From assembly GCA_949130485.1 (NCBI GenBank), contig OX422191.1, positions 2,551,340-2,615,339 on the forward strand: a DNA stretch of 64,000 nucleotides, in the 5' to 3' direction. Below the pieces are notes generated by a model. That model was given only the letters and a program-made list of their open reading frames with translations, was not told the DNA's origin and did no database searches. The position numbers were made by a program, and so were the translations under genes. Of the stretch, positions 21,922-40,122 are shown piece by piece. Every line of letters begins with the position of its first letter. The stretch's first letter is position 1. This stretch comes from Agelas oroides (taxonomy: Eukaryota; Porifera; Demospongiae; Agelasida; Agelasidae).

Positions 21922-24900
21922 ATGCAAGTGTCAATTTTCACCATCGTCAATACATGAAATGCTGGTACATGAAAGACATGTTTGATGAGGCAAAGAAGAA
22001 GAAAACACCACCAATCAAACCCAAGTACTTTGACCACTGAAGCATTCAGTGCCATTTATGTAGTACATACACCCTTTCTGTCTCGTAAGCTTTTCTAGGC
22101 TGGTTGCATTCTTGCAAATGACATAAAATGATTGAGTTGGGAGATTATGAGGGCCGGTGGTTGCCTGATAATCAGCAGCTACTGGGAACTCAATCCAAAG
22201 CACTGGGTTAACTTGGTTCCCAGTAACTGACAGTTTTCGCCAAGCTGAGGTTAATTAACTAATAACAACATGCAACAACAACAAAAATGAAGAAAATTGT
22301 CTACATTGGTCTATATATGTGACAGTCACAGGTAGAAATTGAACATTATTCCGTTGCATATTTCGATTGCATTACAGCGTTCGAAGTGCTGTAGCACAGA
22401 ACTTCCGGGCTCATAGGCGCTGCGTAAACTCATGGATACTTAACACTTTTACACAGCATGTGTCTGCCCTGCCCTTAACAAAAATTCTGCTCTTTTGCGC
22501 TTCAAGAGCGTTAACACAATCAAAGTGGAATAATGTTAGATTTCTACACGGGACTGCCACACATACCAAACCATGTACTACATATTATACCTCATTGCTC
22601 TGACCCTTCAGCTTAATGCCAATGTGTTTTGGTGCTGGGTTACAAGTGTTAAAGTGCAGTTCAGCATTCTTAATGTTTGCACTGTGGGTGCACTGTGAGG
22701 TCGTGACGGCTCTTCCCAGTAGGATGACTGTGTACTTTGAGTTGGGGAAGAGGGTGTTTAGGGGAGTGAACTCTGCTCTTTGTTGTCGTGCGTCGTAGCT
22801 GATTCTTCCCTTTACTGGGTTTAGAGAGGGATCTACTGAGTTGCAGTGCACCTGGGTAGAGGGGAGGGGAGAGGGAGGGGAGGGGGAAGGGAGGGAGGGG
22901 AGGAAGAAAGGGGAGTTGAGGAGAGGAAGAGGAGGAGAGGAGAGAGGAGGAGAAAGGACGAAGGGGAGAAGAAGAGGGAGGGAGGAAGTGTGGGAAAGAA
23001 GAGCAGGAGAAGAAGAGAGGAGGAGAGAGAAGAGGAGGAAGGGGAGTTAGATCATGTATGTATGCAGCATGCCCATATAAAGATTGACATATTTCACCCA
23101 CCTCACCCACTACCCACCTCACCCACTACCCACCTCACCCATTACCCACCTCACACACTACCCACCTCACGCACTATCCACCTCACCCACTACCCACCTC
23201 ACCCACTACCCACCTCATGCACTACCCACCTCACGCAGTACCCACCTCACCCACTACCCACCTCACACACTACCCACCTCACCCACTACCCACCTCATGC
23301 ACTACCCACCTCACGCAGTACCCACCTCACCCACTACCCACCTCACGCACTACCCACCTCACGCACTGCCCACCTCACCCACTGCCCACCTCACCCACTA
23401 CCCACCTCACGCACTATCCACCTCACCCACTACCCACCTCATGCACTACCCACCTCACGCACTGCCCACCTCACCCACTACCCACCTCACCCACTACCCA
23501 CCTCACCCACTACCCACCTCACACACTACCCACCTCAAAAAGCTTGTTAGCATTCACTGTTTTGACATCTTTATCAAAGAACACAGTAATGTTGGTGCCC
23601 AGTGGGACATCTTCTTCATTATCCCTCGGTCTGTTTTCTGTCACATGTACAGCTAGGTCGTCGGAAGTGGCATCCACAGGTGAAGAGGCACTAGTGTTAG
23701 CATCGCTGGCTGACATCCGACGTGGTACACCTGAATGGCCGCGCTGGGAGGAGGAGGGAGGGGGGGAGGGGGAAGATGAGTGATACGTATACACACTGTA
23801 CATGTATATTGTATGAGGTAGTAGTATTCATCTCCCAATGCTGTTTTCTGGGTTCTTTTGCCCTTCCATATATGGTAAGTAAAAAAGCTGAAATCTGGGA
23901 TCAACATGTCCTGTGCAGTAGCTCTTCCTTACGCGCGAAGCATTTGAGTGTTTCCTTGGGAATCCCCACGGAAAATTCTGCGTATCATAAAATGCCATAG
24001 AGGTCGATCTAGAGCTCACCTAGCAGTATCCACTGAGTGAGTTTCGTCCCAAACAAATGAAAGCTGATTGTGTAAATCGAGTTGACCTTTCACTATGGGC
24101 CTCTATGGCAGTCAGTATGATTACGTCATCACGTAGCACTAATTGCTACCTCGCACGCATCACTAATTACTAGCTTCCAACCTCACCATGGAACCCTACA
24201 TGTAGAAATACCTAATTTCAAGACTGGAAGTTGACCTCTAGTGCCTCTTTGGCCCTTATCCAAGAATTCACTAATGAATGAAATACTGTAACTTCTTGGT
24301 GGGAAGCAGTCTCGTGCCCAAACCCAACCCTAATCCTTGGGCATACTCGATAGCGACCAATGAAATTGTAGAGTGAGATTCACTGGAAGAATGTGAGGCT
24401 CAAAGCATGTTATGAGATTCATTTTCAACACCAGCCAATTTGGAGCCAATTCGTAACCTCAAACATATGTACATGTACATGTACAAATACAAGGCTTCCC
24501 ACTGTACCAAATTGTTTAGATTATTATCTTCCAATAGCCGATTGTTGCGAGACTACCTCAAGAGTGCTTTGTCACTACCATACATTCAATACTTGCATGT
24601 ACATTTGTGAGTGGAGTACATGTAGATGATCTGGTTACTAAGGAAATAGGCACGGCTTATCAAGCCGCTCTTAATACTAATTAGAAAGCCGTTAAGTCAT
24701 TTTCTTAAAATTTCAAAGCACCAAGTTACCATAAGGCGAAGGGTGGCAAATGAAATTAGGTGATCACAAATGTGAACATCCTGCTCACAGACACACAGAT
24801 GCACACAAGTCTTGCAAGCTACACCCTTTGCAGAGAGAGAAAGGGTTTAGTCCCCACTCCAACCATCGGGTTGTCACCATTATTTTATAGTGTGGTTGGA

Positions 24901-25304
24901 TAACAAGATGTTGACATCTCACCAAGATGTATATACTACTCCACGACAGTGGGTACATTCTAGGAAGACCTGATTGGCCAATTCTACTGTGGTTGCAGTG
25001 TCACAAGACTCTTCCTATCTCTGGGATGGGTGTGGCTTGCAAGACTACCCCAATGTAGTATGGGGCCTACCGAATAGTCTCGATGTCTGTCCCTTGCTAC
25101 AGTGGTCATGGTTCTTCGCTCTAGTCCTCTGGGAGGAGTGGGCGGGGCAGAGGAGGAGGAGGGGGTGGAGGAGGTAGGCCCGGGGGCACTGCTGAGAGTG
25201 GGGGGAGGGGGAAACCCAGGTTCATACACATTGCCTTCCCTCGGGGTGGGCGCATACGACATTGCCGGTATCTCGTTGGTCATCCCGCTACTACGATTAC
25301 CCAT
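21628..25304 (-). CDS. Putative N-myristoylated protein with SbsA-type Ig-like domain
   Basis: Five exons with consistent phases: 25071-25304, 23534-23743, 22591-22851, 22073-22164 and 21628-21823, giving about 330 aa. The N-terminus MGNRSS fits an N-myristoylation signal and is followed by a Pro/Ser-rich low-complexity stretch. Exons 2-3 encode VPLGTNITVFFDKDV, LFEV, GRISYDA and FTPLNTLFPNSKYTV, the pattern of an SbsA/Big_5 Ig-like fold (N-IxVxFDxxV...xFxPxxxLxxxxxYxV). The C-terminus ends LNLKEDEVIVVEIKD after a Trp-rich segment (LILWSTRKWGCSGEHV); I do not recognise it, a ubiquitin-like fold is possible. The exon 4 acceptor (TTATCAG) is the least certain junction. Function unknown; membrane attachment through myristate is inferred. 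Confidence 0.65.
21833..21920. repeat. (TG)n microsatellite at a splice acceptor
   Basis: On the coding (minus) strand this is (CA)n, ending about 10 bp from the acceptor of the last exon (21823) of the Ig-like-domain gene. Confidence 0.95.
22855..23045. repeat. Purine-rich low-complexity tract in an intron
   Basis: GGGGAGAGGGAGG-type sequence on plus, hence a long polypyrimidine tract on the coding strand just upstream of the acceptor of exon 3 (22851). Confidence 0.85.
23098..23536. repeat. 16-bp minisatellite that begins at a splice donor
   Basis: About 27 copies of CACCTCACCCACTACC (variants ACACAC, ACGCAC, ATGCAC). On the coding strand each unit reads GAG-GTGGGTAGTGGGT, the same sequence as the donor of exon 2 of the Ig-like-domain gene (GAG|GTGGGTAGT at 23534). 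The array extends from that exon boundary into the intron. Confidence 0.9.
24807..25047. mobile_element. Foldback element, AGTCTTGCAAGC ends
   Basis: Left AGTCTTGCAAGCTACACCC and right GTGTGGCTTGCAAGACTA are inverted; 241 bp in the first intron of the Ig-like-domain gene, ending 24 bp from the exon 1 donor. A further copy of the left end (TAGTCTTGCAAGCCACACCC) lies at about 25693. Confidence 0.6.
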
Positions 25305-25551
25305 CTTGGTGCTGAAAGTCCAGTACAGTTTTCAACCAAGTTTCAGTTTTCAGGGGGTAGGTCTCTAGCTGTGTTAGCTGCGTAGCTGTGGGCACAAGAT
25401 GATGGAAAGGGTTTTCCAGTCTCTACATCGTCCGAAACGTCGTATAATATGGTAGACCATAGACGTAGCTAGTACTGCTATACACCAGATCAGAATCCAG
25501 AAAGTTCAAAGGTCAAATATAAATTTTGCTTTCGCTAATTTAGAGTGGAGG
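25305..25551. promoter_or_regulatory. Short divergent promoter interval
   Basis: Only 247 bp separate the ATG of the minus-strand Ig-like-domain gene from the ATG of the plus-strand small membrane-protein ORF, so a bidirectional promoter is likely. No specific motif is claimed. Confidence 0.5.
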
Positions 25552-26516
25552 ATGTTTGAAGCGCCGATGAGACTCAGAAAGAAAGCTGCAGACTGGATAT
25601 TGACTATAGTAAGTAACGTGAATATGCCGGGTAAGCTTGGTGGCTGATGCAAGCCTTCCTGGCCTGCTTTGTTGCTGCATAGCAAAGAAGCTTAGTCTTG
25701 CAAGCCACACCCCTTCAGGGAGAGTGTTAGTCTATCAAGCTAGACCATCTCTCACCTACAGAGATGGTCTAGCAGATGTTATTAGTATCCATAGTTCACA
25801 GCTTGTTTAACCTGCAACCTTAAAACTGCACCAGTATTGGTCTGAAGCTAAGGTGTTGCTACTGTCTCAAAATGGAACAGTAGGATCTGATTGGTCAGCA
25901 TCTCATGCATACTAATAACATCTGCTAGACCCTCTCTCACTTTTCTGGAGGGTGAGAGATGGTCTAGTGGAGGTACCCTACAATGAGGGGGAAGAAACTG
26001 TAACTGATGAACGGCCTTGGTACGAGGCTAACAATGGGGGGGAAGGCCTAGGAGATTTGATCACATGCAATGACGTCAGGTAGACAGAGGGTAGACAGAC
26101 GGGGAGTGGTGCCCCGATCGTTGCAACTCACAAACTTTGCATTTGATCAGACTCAAATCCACCAAACAGCGAGCTATATTGACACTGTCTTTCGAACATT
26201 ACAGTCTCAAGTCCCTGGATAAGATATTACAAGAAGTGGCGTGAGATTCTTTGTCAGGCATCGCCCCCCCCCCCCATCTGTCTATCTATTATTACTTCTT
26301 ATCACTGTGTGCATGTGACTAAATCTTCCAGGCCTTCCCCCTCGTTTTTGTATACTGCAAATGATCAAAAACTGGAGGCGGAAATGGCCTGGGAATGAGG
26401 CTATAGTTTAATTATTTGTCATTTTACAGTTCCTCTTTCTTGTTGCTCTGTTGGCTTGGGTGTTTGTGCTCTATGCTGGGAGGCACATTTCAAACCGCAT
26501 GCTACAAAACACATGA
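25552..26516 (+). CDS. 47-aa single-pass membrane protein, upstream cistron of the RNF113-like gene
   Basis: Exon 1 25552-25608 (donor ATA|GTAAGT) and exon 2 26430-26516 (acceptor TTTTACAG|T) join in phase 0. The product begins MFEAPMRLRKKAADWI, a basic head, then one hydrophobic segment (FLFLVALLAWVFVLYA) and a short tail RHISNRMLQNT. I do not recognise the family. Its TGA ends 12 bp before the ATG of the RNF113-like ORF in the same exon, so one mRNA would carry both. It may be a real small membrane protein or a long uORF. Confidence 0.55.
25728..25967. mobile_element. Foldback element, CTAGACCATCTCTCACC family
   Basis: Starts TAGTCTATCAAGCTAGACC; the right arm ends GGTGAGAGATGGTCTAG. The interior (CAGATGTTATTAGTA... 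GCATACTAATAACATCTG) continues the inverted match. Copies recur at 37287-37553 and from 42112. It lies in the intron of the small membrane-protein gene. Confidence 0.75.
26024..26402. mobile_element. TAGCCTC-family foldback element, left end degenerate
   Basis: The right end reads CCTGGGAATGAGGCTA. Inner inverted motifs (GAAGGCCTAGGAGATTTGATCACATG and its inverse near 26308-26337) pair across about 250 bp. The left terminus is not intact. It ends 28 bp before the acceptor at 26430. Confidence 0.6.
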
Positions 26517-26528
26517 ACTGCAGCAGTG

Positions 26529-32758
<6,230 letters not shown>

Positions 32759-33656
32759 GATTGTAACAAGTTCTTATTAACTTGATGTTCAGTGATAAAT
32801 ATAGTATATCGACCGTGTACACTTTCATGGATTTCTCACTTTTTCAACTACACAAGTACAGTAACAGTCCAACCATTTTACACTACTGAGTTCTGTTAGT
32901 GTGTTTTGTTCAACATACTACAGTGTACTAGGAGATTGCGGGGCAAGCCTGAGTGACTGCACACACTCACCCTACCATGGAAGTCCGGGAACAGCCACCG
33001 GAGAAACAGATCCTCAAGAAGTTGACCATCGGAAGGCAGCTTGGTGTATAAGAGGCAGATTCGACTTTCCCTCAAATATGCACAATAGCCTAGTTCCCAG
33101 GATCTTGCAGAGAAAACTTGGAAATGAGGGCATCCTTCAATTTAAGCTGTTTGTTAGAAGCCTGCTCATTGCAACGACTACAGTAGTTAAAATTCAGAAG
33201 TCATTTTAGAATTTCACTTCCTACAGCAAATATTTTAAAATCTATAATGCTCTCTTTAGTGCAATATGACAAGTGGTAAAAAAACAAACAAACAAAACAT
33301 AGGTAATAATTTGACACTCTAGAGTCGTAGTCTGGGAAATGTAGGTATTGTGGTGTCATGTGAATATTGGGACCCCCAATTTGGGACCCTGGCCCCACAT
33401 AACTATAGACCTTATGCAGTGGGTGTGGCTTCAAGGTTAGCAACCGCTATTTATGTTGCCATAGCAACACCAATTTTATATGACAATTTTTATAGCCCAA
33501 ATGACTCAAATCTCAAATATGAAAGTTATCGGCCTTATGGCTGATTTTTTAAAAATCGTCAAACTTTGTTAAGTATTGAGTTCTATGGTGAGTGGCAAAA
33601 AGTTGCCAAGACAAGTACTTGAAAACTGCGCCCATGAAATGCACCGCACTGCTTGC
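32759..33656. other. Intergenic between RNF113-like gene and STELLO pseudogene
   Basis: Contains the presumed RNF113-like 3' UTR and unclassified sequence. No supported gene. Confidence 0.55.
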
Positions 33657-35211
33657 TCAGGCTGGACCCACAGAGAAGGCAATGATGCAGTGATCTATCT
33701 AAGCCCAGAGGATCAAGAAGCTTTAAACCTCAAGTTTGTGGATGCTCTTCCCTGGAACAACTTTGGTCGTAAGAATGTTGGCTATCTGTATGCTATCATG
33801 CATGGTGCTTCTGTCATCTGGGATTTTGATGATAACATGCTAAAGTACTGGATCCCTGGAGCACCACCAAAAGGGGCTCCATCACTCTATGCACCCATTA
33901 TTGGTGAAGGTGCGAACACAATCCAAGCTCTTGAGCTGCGAAACCACTCATTCCCGACCTACAACCCTTACCCTACACTTGGAGCACCAACACTGCCGTC
34001 TTGGCCCCGTGGTCTACCTCTGTCTCACATTAAGTTCCCAGAATGTCACAACACTCCAACAGTGCCCCATGATATAAATCACCAATCTATAGCTGTTCTT
34101 CAGTCCCTGGCAGATCGCCAGCCAGATGTGGATGCCATCTATCGAATCACAATGCCAATCCCGTTCTCATTCAGAAGATCAAGTAACACTAAACCCTTGC
34201 TTGTCCCTAGGGGAGTATTGACACCATACAATGCACAGGCAACGCTACACTTTCAGGTAGGCTTCTGGGCACTTCTGCTTCCGATAACAGTGCATGGACG
34301 CGTCTCTGACATTTGGCGTAGCTACTTTGCACAGAGATTGTTCTGGGATGTTGGCCTCCAAGCAGGATTTTTTGCACGTCCACTTGTTGTTCAGAAGCGG
34401 AACCCACACAGCAATTTGGGAGATCTAGATGCTGAGAAAGATCTTTACCAGAAAAGTGAACAGCTTGTTGAGTTCTTAGGCAGATGGAAGGGCAAAGGAA
34501 AGACACTGGTAGAACGCATGGAGGAGTTGTGGGTTGCCTTGTATGAGTGTCATTACATAGAAATTAATGATATACTGCTCCTGCAAAAGTGGCTGCAGGC
34601 TCTTCTTGATGCTGGTTACAGCTTTCCTGGGCTAAGAACGAACCAACCTGAGTATATCGACTGGTAAGTAGTGAACAAAAACAGGATAAAGATGATGACA
34701 CTTGTGATACAAATCTGACTACACCTCTAACGTTCTGGACATCTGACTTGCATGACAGTACTCGCATTGATATCCCGTCTGCTCTTGTTAGTATGGGTCA
34801 CAAAGTCATTCTTGCAGGAAATAAACGAGGATTTACACCATATCCATTTGTGATACAAAGAAATGGATTTAGTGTGTATGAAAGGCTGTCCAATGTAATT
34901 CTTAAACAATACAGAAGGCACTCCACAGCACTCACAGAGAAAATGATAAAGGACAACTATGAATTCTATAAAGATGACAAGCACATTGCATCTACTGATG
35001 CCTTTATGTGCATGTTTCCAGCCTCAATGTGTGAAATGTGGATGCCTTTCAACAAAACTCTCATCTTAATATAATGCCTGCTCATTGCTACAACCTAGGA
35101 AGGTGTACCAAAGAGCAGTGGGATCGTCTTGACGAACATCTGAATGCCTACGAACATCTGAATGCCTTAAGTTCCAGGAATAGTCCAAAGCAGAGTCATA
35201 TCTGCCGAAAG
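33657..35211 (+). pseudogene. STELLO/DUF288-type glycosyltransferase, truncated copy I
   Basis: Nucleotide sequence closely matches the intact copy III from its codon for GWTHGEGND onward. It lacks the whole 5' part, including the signal anchor. Lesions: one Asp codon lost from the acidic DDD motif (WDFDDN instead of WDFDDDN), a 4-bp deletion near 34649 that causes a stop at 34667, and a short insertion near 35070 with another stop. Similarity fades near 35211. The lesions make it a pseudogene. It is more diverged than copies II and III are from each other. Confidence 0.85.
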
Positions 35212-35489
35212 TTGTGAGCTGGCTGCTGAACATTACCATGAGCCACATCTAAAATCGCTGCAGTATGACATACATCGCTATTAGCCTTATAACATACGTG
35301 AGCCACTAAGCAATCCAGCCGTCAGTATTGCTGGTAGGGAGCCAACAAAGGGTCTACGCGTACATTACCCCAAAATGGCGGTGAGTATGCGGAAAATCAT
35401 ATACTTTCGGGTATAATATACGGACCAGGCACAAGGTCGATCTATATGCGATCCGATCGCCATGATGCCAGCAGACAATTGGGCCTAGT

Positions 35490-37663
35490 TAGTCTCGCGG
35501 GCCAGACTCTCACGCGGGGAGGAGAGAGTCTGGTCAAATTCCCATAAGGCTTTGGTATTGCATGCTCAGCAGCAGGCATGCAGGGTACCTAATGGGTTAC
35601 CAATGTGAAAAATCAACCTCCGGATTTCGAACAACTTACACCACACGCATGAAGAGCTCACTGATGCTTAAACAATCGCACACTGAAACTTCACCCCCAA
35701 GCGTATATTGCGTGTGAACTCCACCGAAACTCATTTACGTAGCTAAGGGGTTAAAGTACAGGTCGTATCAATATGATGATGTAATACGATTTAGCACGCT
35801 GGTTTTGCCAAAACCTTGCTGGAGTGTAGGAGTTTCATAATAGCAAAATTGAGTCTCAGAGGTTGCTGTACAAAGGAAGTGGAGCATTTTCTTTCTTGTA
35901 GGTGAGTAAGAAATTGCTGGAACTCTGAGAATTAGCCTTTATTGCAGGTAAGTAGTTAGAATGAAACAATCCCTCCTAGTTCATTTTTGTGAGGCTTGGT
36001 CCAAATAATATATAAAACAAGTTTGGTAGTGATTGAAGGTTCTTTGCCATCTGGCTAAAAATACAAATGTGACATGCGTCTGGATGAGGCAAAGCAATTC
36101 AGGAGAACCTTTTCAAGCTTATATGAGTAACTAGTTTTGGGTACAGTTAAATTCATCATTTAATTCTGAATAGAACAGTTTTTGTTGCATCTAAATTGGT
36201 GAAGTAACAGTGGAGATATTTATTTTTGAAGAATTTTTGGAATTAACTACACCAGTTTGGTAACTTTCCAAGATAAAATTCTCATAAGTGGTTGATTACA
36301 AATAAAAAATGATATCTCCACTTCTACAGCACCGATTTGGACGAAACAAAGACCATTACATTCCAAATTGAATGACAAATCTAGCTGTACTCAATAATTA
36401 TAACTTAGCAAAGACTGAAAAGTTATCACTAACCTCACCCATGCCAATGTCACAGTTTCAATTATGTTAGCCAGACGGCAAAGAACCTTCAATCACTACC
36501 AAACTTGGTTTATATGTTGTTTGGACTAAGCCTCACAAAACTGAACTAGGAGGGATTGCTTCATTCTAACTGCTTACCTGTAATAAGTGCTAATTCTCAG
36601 AGTTCCAGCAATTTCTTCCTCACCTGCAAGAAAGAAAAAGCTCCACTGCCTTTGCACAACAACCTCTGAGACTCAAGTTTGCAAATTTGAAACTCCTACA
36701 CTCAAGCAAGGTTTTGGTGAAACTAGAGTGCTAAATTGCATTACATCATCATGGTGATACCACCCGTACTTTAACCCCATAGTCACGAAAATGAGTTTCG
36801 GTGCCGTTCGCACGCAATATACGCTTGGGGGTGAAGTTTTAGTGTGCGATTGTTTAAGCATCAGTGAGCTCTTCATGCGTGTGGTGTAAGTTGTTCGAAA
36901 TCCGGAGGTCGATTTTTCACTTTGGCAACCCTAAAGTAGGTGTAAACATAATTGGACGTGTTTTGTAAAGGCATTTGATCAACCTTATGCTAGCACAAAT
37001 GCTTACTTCTATACTCCACACACAATTTCTGCATGGAATTCACTGCACCAACAACATGTAACTGCCCCATCTGTTTCTGCTTTCAATTAAGTTATGCTTA
37101 TTTATTGCCACTCCACCCACATCCTAATCTATTTTGTAATAGGTGCACACTCGATTAGCTCATGCTATTGTGTATCCTTTGCTCAGCATAAATGTTTCAT
37201 AGACAAAAAAAAAAGAAAAAAGGCAGGACTACCGTTAAAACACCGCGCTCTCCAAGTAGCATGCCAAAAAAAGGCAACCATGTGCCTAGTCTATCAATTA
37301 AGCTAGACCATCTTTCACCCTCCAGAAAAGTGAGAGAGGGTCTAGCAGATGTTATTAGTATGCATGAGATGCTGACCAATATCAGATCCATTTTGAGACA
37401 GTAGCAACACCTTGGCTTCAGTATGTAAGACCAATACTGGTGCAGTTTTAAGGTTGCAGATTAAACAAACTGTGAACTATGAATGCTAATAACATCTGCT
37501 AGACCCTCTCTCACTTTTCTGGGCGGTGAGAGATGATCTAGCTTGATAGACTACCGCGCGCCCCATTCGCCACAATTAACACGTAATTCTTGGCGTTCGG
37601 GATGATGATGGGAATTTGACCAGACTCTCTCCTCCCCGCGTGAGAGTCTGGCCTGCGAGACTA
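35490..37663. mobile_element. 2.17-kb foldback element, TAGTCTCG family, 9-bp target duplication
   Basis: Ends TAGTCTCGCGGGCCAGACT and AGTCTGGCCTGCGAGACTA. Flanked by GGGCCTAGT at 35481-35489 and 37664-37672, a perfect 9-bp duplication. Inside, two inverted arms of about 460 bp (about 35606-36062 and 36466-36930, roughly 90% alike by eye) enclose a 400-bp spacer. A CTAGACC-family element is nested at 37287-37553. No transposase ORF is visible. Confidence 0.8.
37287..37553. mobile_element. CTAGACC-family foldback element nested in the larger element
   Basis: Starts TAGTCTATCAATTAAGCTAG and ends CTAGCTTGATAGACTA; the interior is nearly identical to 25728-25967. The left end is the point at which the downstream segmental duplication begins. 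Confidence 0.8.
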
Positions 37664-38889
37664 GGGCCTAGTCAAGTACCCGACCAAAAAAAGAGAAGAC
37701 AGTAAGAGTAGAGGTAAGTCCAAACTTCAATTTGAATCCAGTTTACTAGCTCCAAAGTAGAATGTTCTAGGTTCTGTTCATCAATGGCGGTGCGGTTTGT
37801 CATGTGCGCAAATAAGCTGTAGCTAGTTCCATCGAGGATTAGCGTATTTCGATTGCATCGTAGGCCTATAATAGACCTATATACGAACAGTGCTCCGCGT
37901 TCAAAGCACCACTGTAACCTGTAAGGGTGGGGTTCATACGGACTATGTATACTGCAATGATGCAGGGTTTCAAACACAGTGATGCGACCAAAATACGCGG
38001 CAGTTAGATTTCTACACCGGACTGTCTGTCATATATGCCTTACCTGGGGGAGCAAAGTTATTAGCTGAAGTAGAGAACATGGCCACCATGCAGTCCTTCA
38101 CTGTAGGGGTCTGGGGGGATGCTCCCCCACGAAATGTTGGTAATTTTAGGTGTTTTGAGGCGCATCTAGTGCATTCTGAGGTATACAGAGAAACACACAG
38201 AACTTATTGAGAGGAGGGTGATCATCGTAATCCTCATCGCTTGCTGAGCTTACGGGAACTGGAAACCATCCCCACATGCATCGGCTAGGGCCTATACCGA
38301 GCGCATGCACATTTGACGCATGCACATTTGACGCATGCACACATAGCTGACTTGTCATAGAATAGTACGCATTATTAGAGATTTGAAAACCACTGCCTAT
38401 AGTCAGCACTTGGCGGTCAACAGTCCAGCAAGTTTAGACCCAATCAATACGCAGCGTGGACCGCTTTCAGTATTGCACACGTGGAACGCATACTGGAAGC
38501 GATCCGCGACTGCCAACGCAACCACCAGCTCCAACATATTCACCATTCTAGTCGAAAAGTAATTTCATGCATACAGCGCAGAAGCGACAACGGGAAATGA
38601 AAAGGTTCTTGTTACGTCTATCATAACCTCCCCAGAATTGAAACCATTTGCCAATTATCACGTGGAAGTTATTTTAAGAGTGGTCGGAACTAACAACCGC
38701 GTGCAGATGCAAAAGTATGCAAAAGTATGCAAAAAGCTGTTGTCATAAAACAACCTGGGCAATTATTTTGATGACCCCAATCCACTTCCTGGAAGCCTCG
38801 GGTGTGCCTGCGTTTACACTCCAAAGCTGCGAGACAAAATCCGGAACGGAAAGCCTGGGTTCGAGGCTAGCGTTTACATTGCAGCAAGG

Positions 38890-39012
38890 TAGCCTCGGTC
38901 CCAGGCCTCCCCCGTTTTTACCTTCCGTTTGTGTTCACAATAATACACGGGAGCGGAATTATTGTGAACGCAAACGGAAGGTAAAAACGGGGGAGGCCTG
39001 GGAACGAGGCTA
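38890..39012. mobile_element. 123-bp TAGCCTC foldback element, 9-bp target duplication (copy A)
   Basis: TAGCCTCGGTCCCAGGCC ... GGCCTGGGAACGAGGCTA flanked by GCAGCAAGG at 38881-38889 and 39013-39021. It was present before the segmental duplication, because copy B has it at the same place. Confidence 0.85.
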
Positions 39013-39560
39013 GCAGCAAGGAGGCTGGATTACTGTACACAAGAGGCGGTTCTTTCTCAAAGAGCAGCTAGGTGCGTTTTACATAACTCTGTAAAACTCA
39101 GCCTGCGTTCGCTGGAATTGAACTTTAGTTTGTTTTGCGACATCCTGGGGGAGTGGACTTGACCGTAACAGAACGTTTTTCATGAAATATGCGCTGAAAA
39201 GCCAGGCATTATACGCCGCTAGCCCATGAAAGTGGCGAAGCGCGTGCCTCTGTTTGTGTTACGATGAAAGGCGTTCTGTTATTGGATTCCTCTCGTAATA
39301 ACAGCTCTGTAGACGATGTTCCAAGTCAGTAAGTTACTCCGTTCGAAAGTTTTATCAACAAATATGTCTGAATTTAGCCGCTCCACTGTTCAGCTTGTGG
39401 ACAAGGTAGATTCATAAACTTGTACGTGTGTTTAGTAGTCCACACAGACACTAAGTTGCAACAGGCCGTGCGTTAATAAGCCTTTTTATTGCCGAGATAC
39501 AACCCCCTAGCAACTGGCCGCGCGCGCGCCCACTCTTAATTATATTAATATCTGTAAAAA

Positions 39561-39942
39561 AAATTGGAGGTTGATTTAACCCAAGAAATGTCATCTCAGC
39601 TGCAGTCTGGATTCATCCAGTTCCAGGTGGTTATGGTACCACCTTTTGTTATGGTTTAGGGTTACATTCCTTCATTTTTTAATTGCATATTTCCTGCCAA
39701 AAGGGGTGGAACTCAGGCTATAAGCTTATTCATGTATTATTGGATGAACTCTGAAAAATTATTCATGCACTATGGGCTAATGTTTGGGCAGTGATTATTT
39801 ACTTCTACACACATATTCATGCCTTATTGGAACATTGGGTAGCAAAGGCTGTTAGGTTCAGACACAATCAGTTTAGGCCAAGGTCCTGCAAACTGAGATG
39901 ACCCATCTTGGGTTAAATCAACCCCCAGTTTTTTTTCCAGTT
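39561..39942. mobile_element. Inverted-repeat element upstream of STELLO copy II
   Basis: TTGGAGGTTGATTTAACCC and CATCTCAGCTGCAG at the left pair with ACTGAGATGACCC and GGGTTAAATCAACCCCCAG at the right. The same element lies at about 52137-52526 upstream of copy III. Confidence 0.65.
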
Positions 39943-40122
39943 TTGGCTATTGTCAATGTAAAGGCGTTGTAGGTACATCAGCCTGTAGGGTAAATTATGT
40001 ATGGCTATATAGCCACATACTCGCTCAGTGGCTATTCCATTATGTTATATTCTTCGCATTAATAACTACGGACACAACAACTGCACATAATTTCCATTCC
40101 AACTATAGCTATAGCTATAGAC

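Noticed and set aside
23084-23783. HYPPH/THLTHYP-type ORFs over the 16-bp minisatellite
   Set aside because: The repeat is open in several frames; the real coding exon is on the other strand at 23534-23743.
33576-33656. Start of a STELLO gene at 33576 with its own N-terminus
   Set aside because: Sequence before 33657 has no match to copies II and III and includes no signal anchor; homology starts abruptly, as in a truncated copy.
34207-34506. Antisense ORF in STELLO copies (also at 41893 and 54024)
   Set aside because: Shadow of the sense coding frame; conserved only because the sense strand is.
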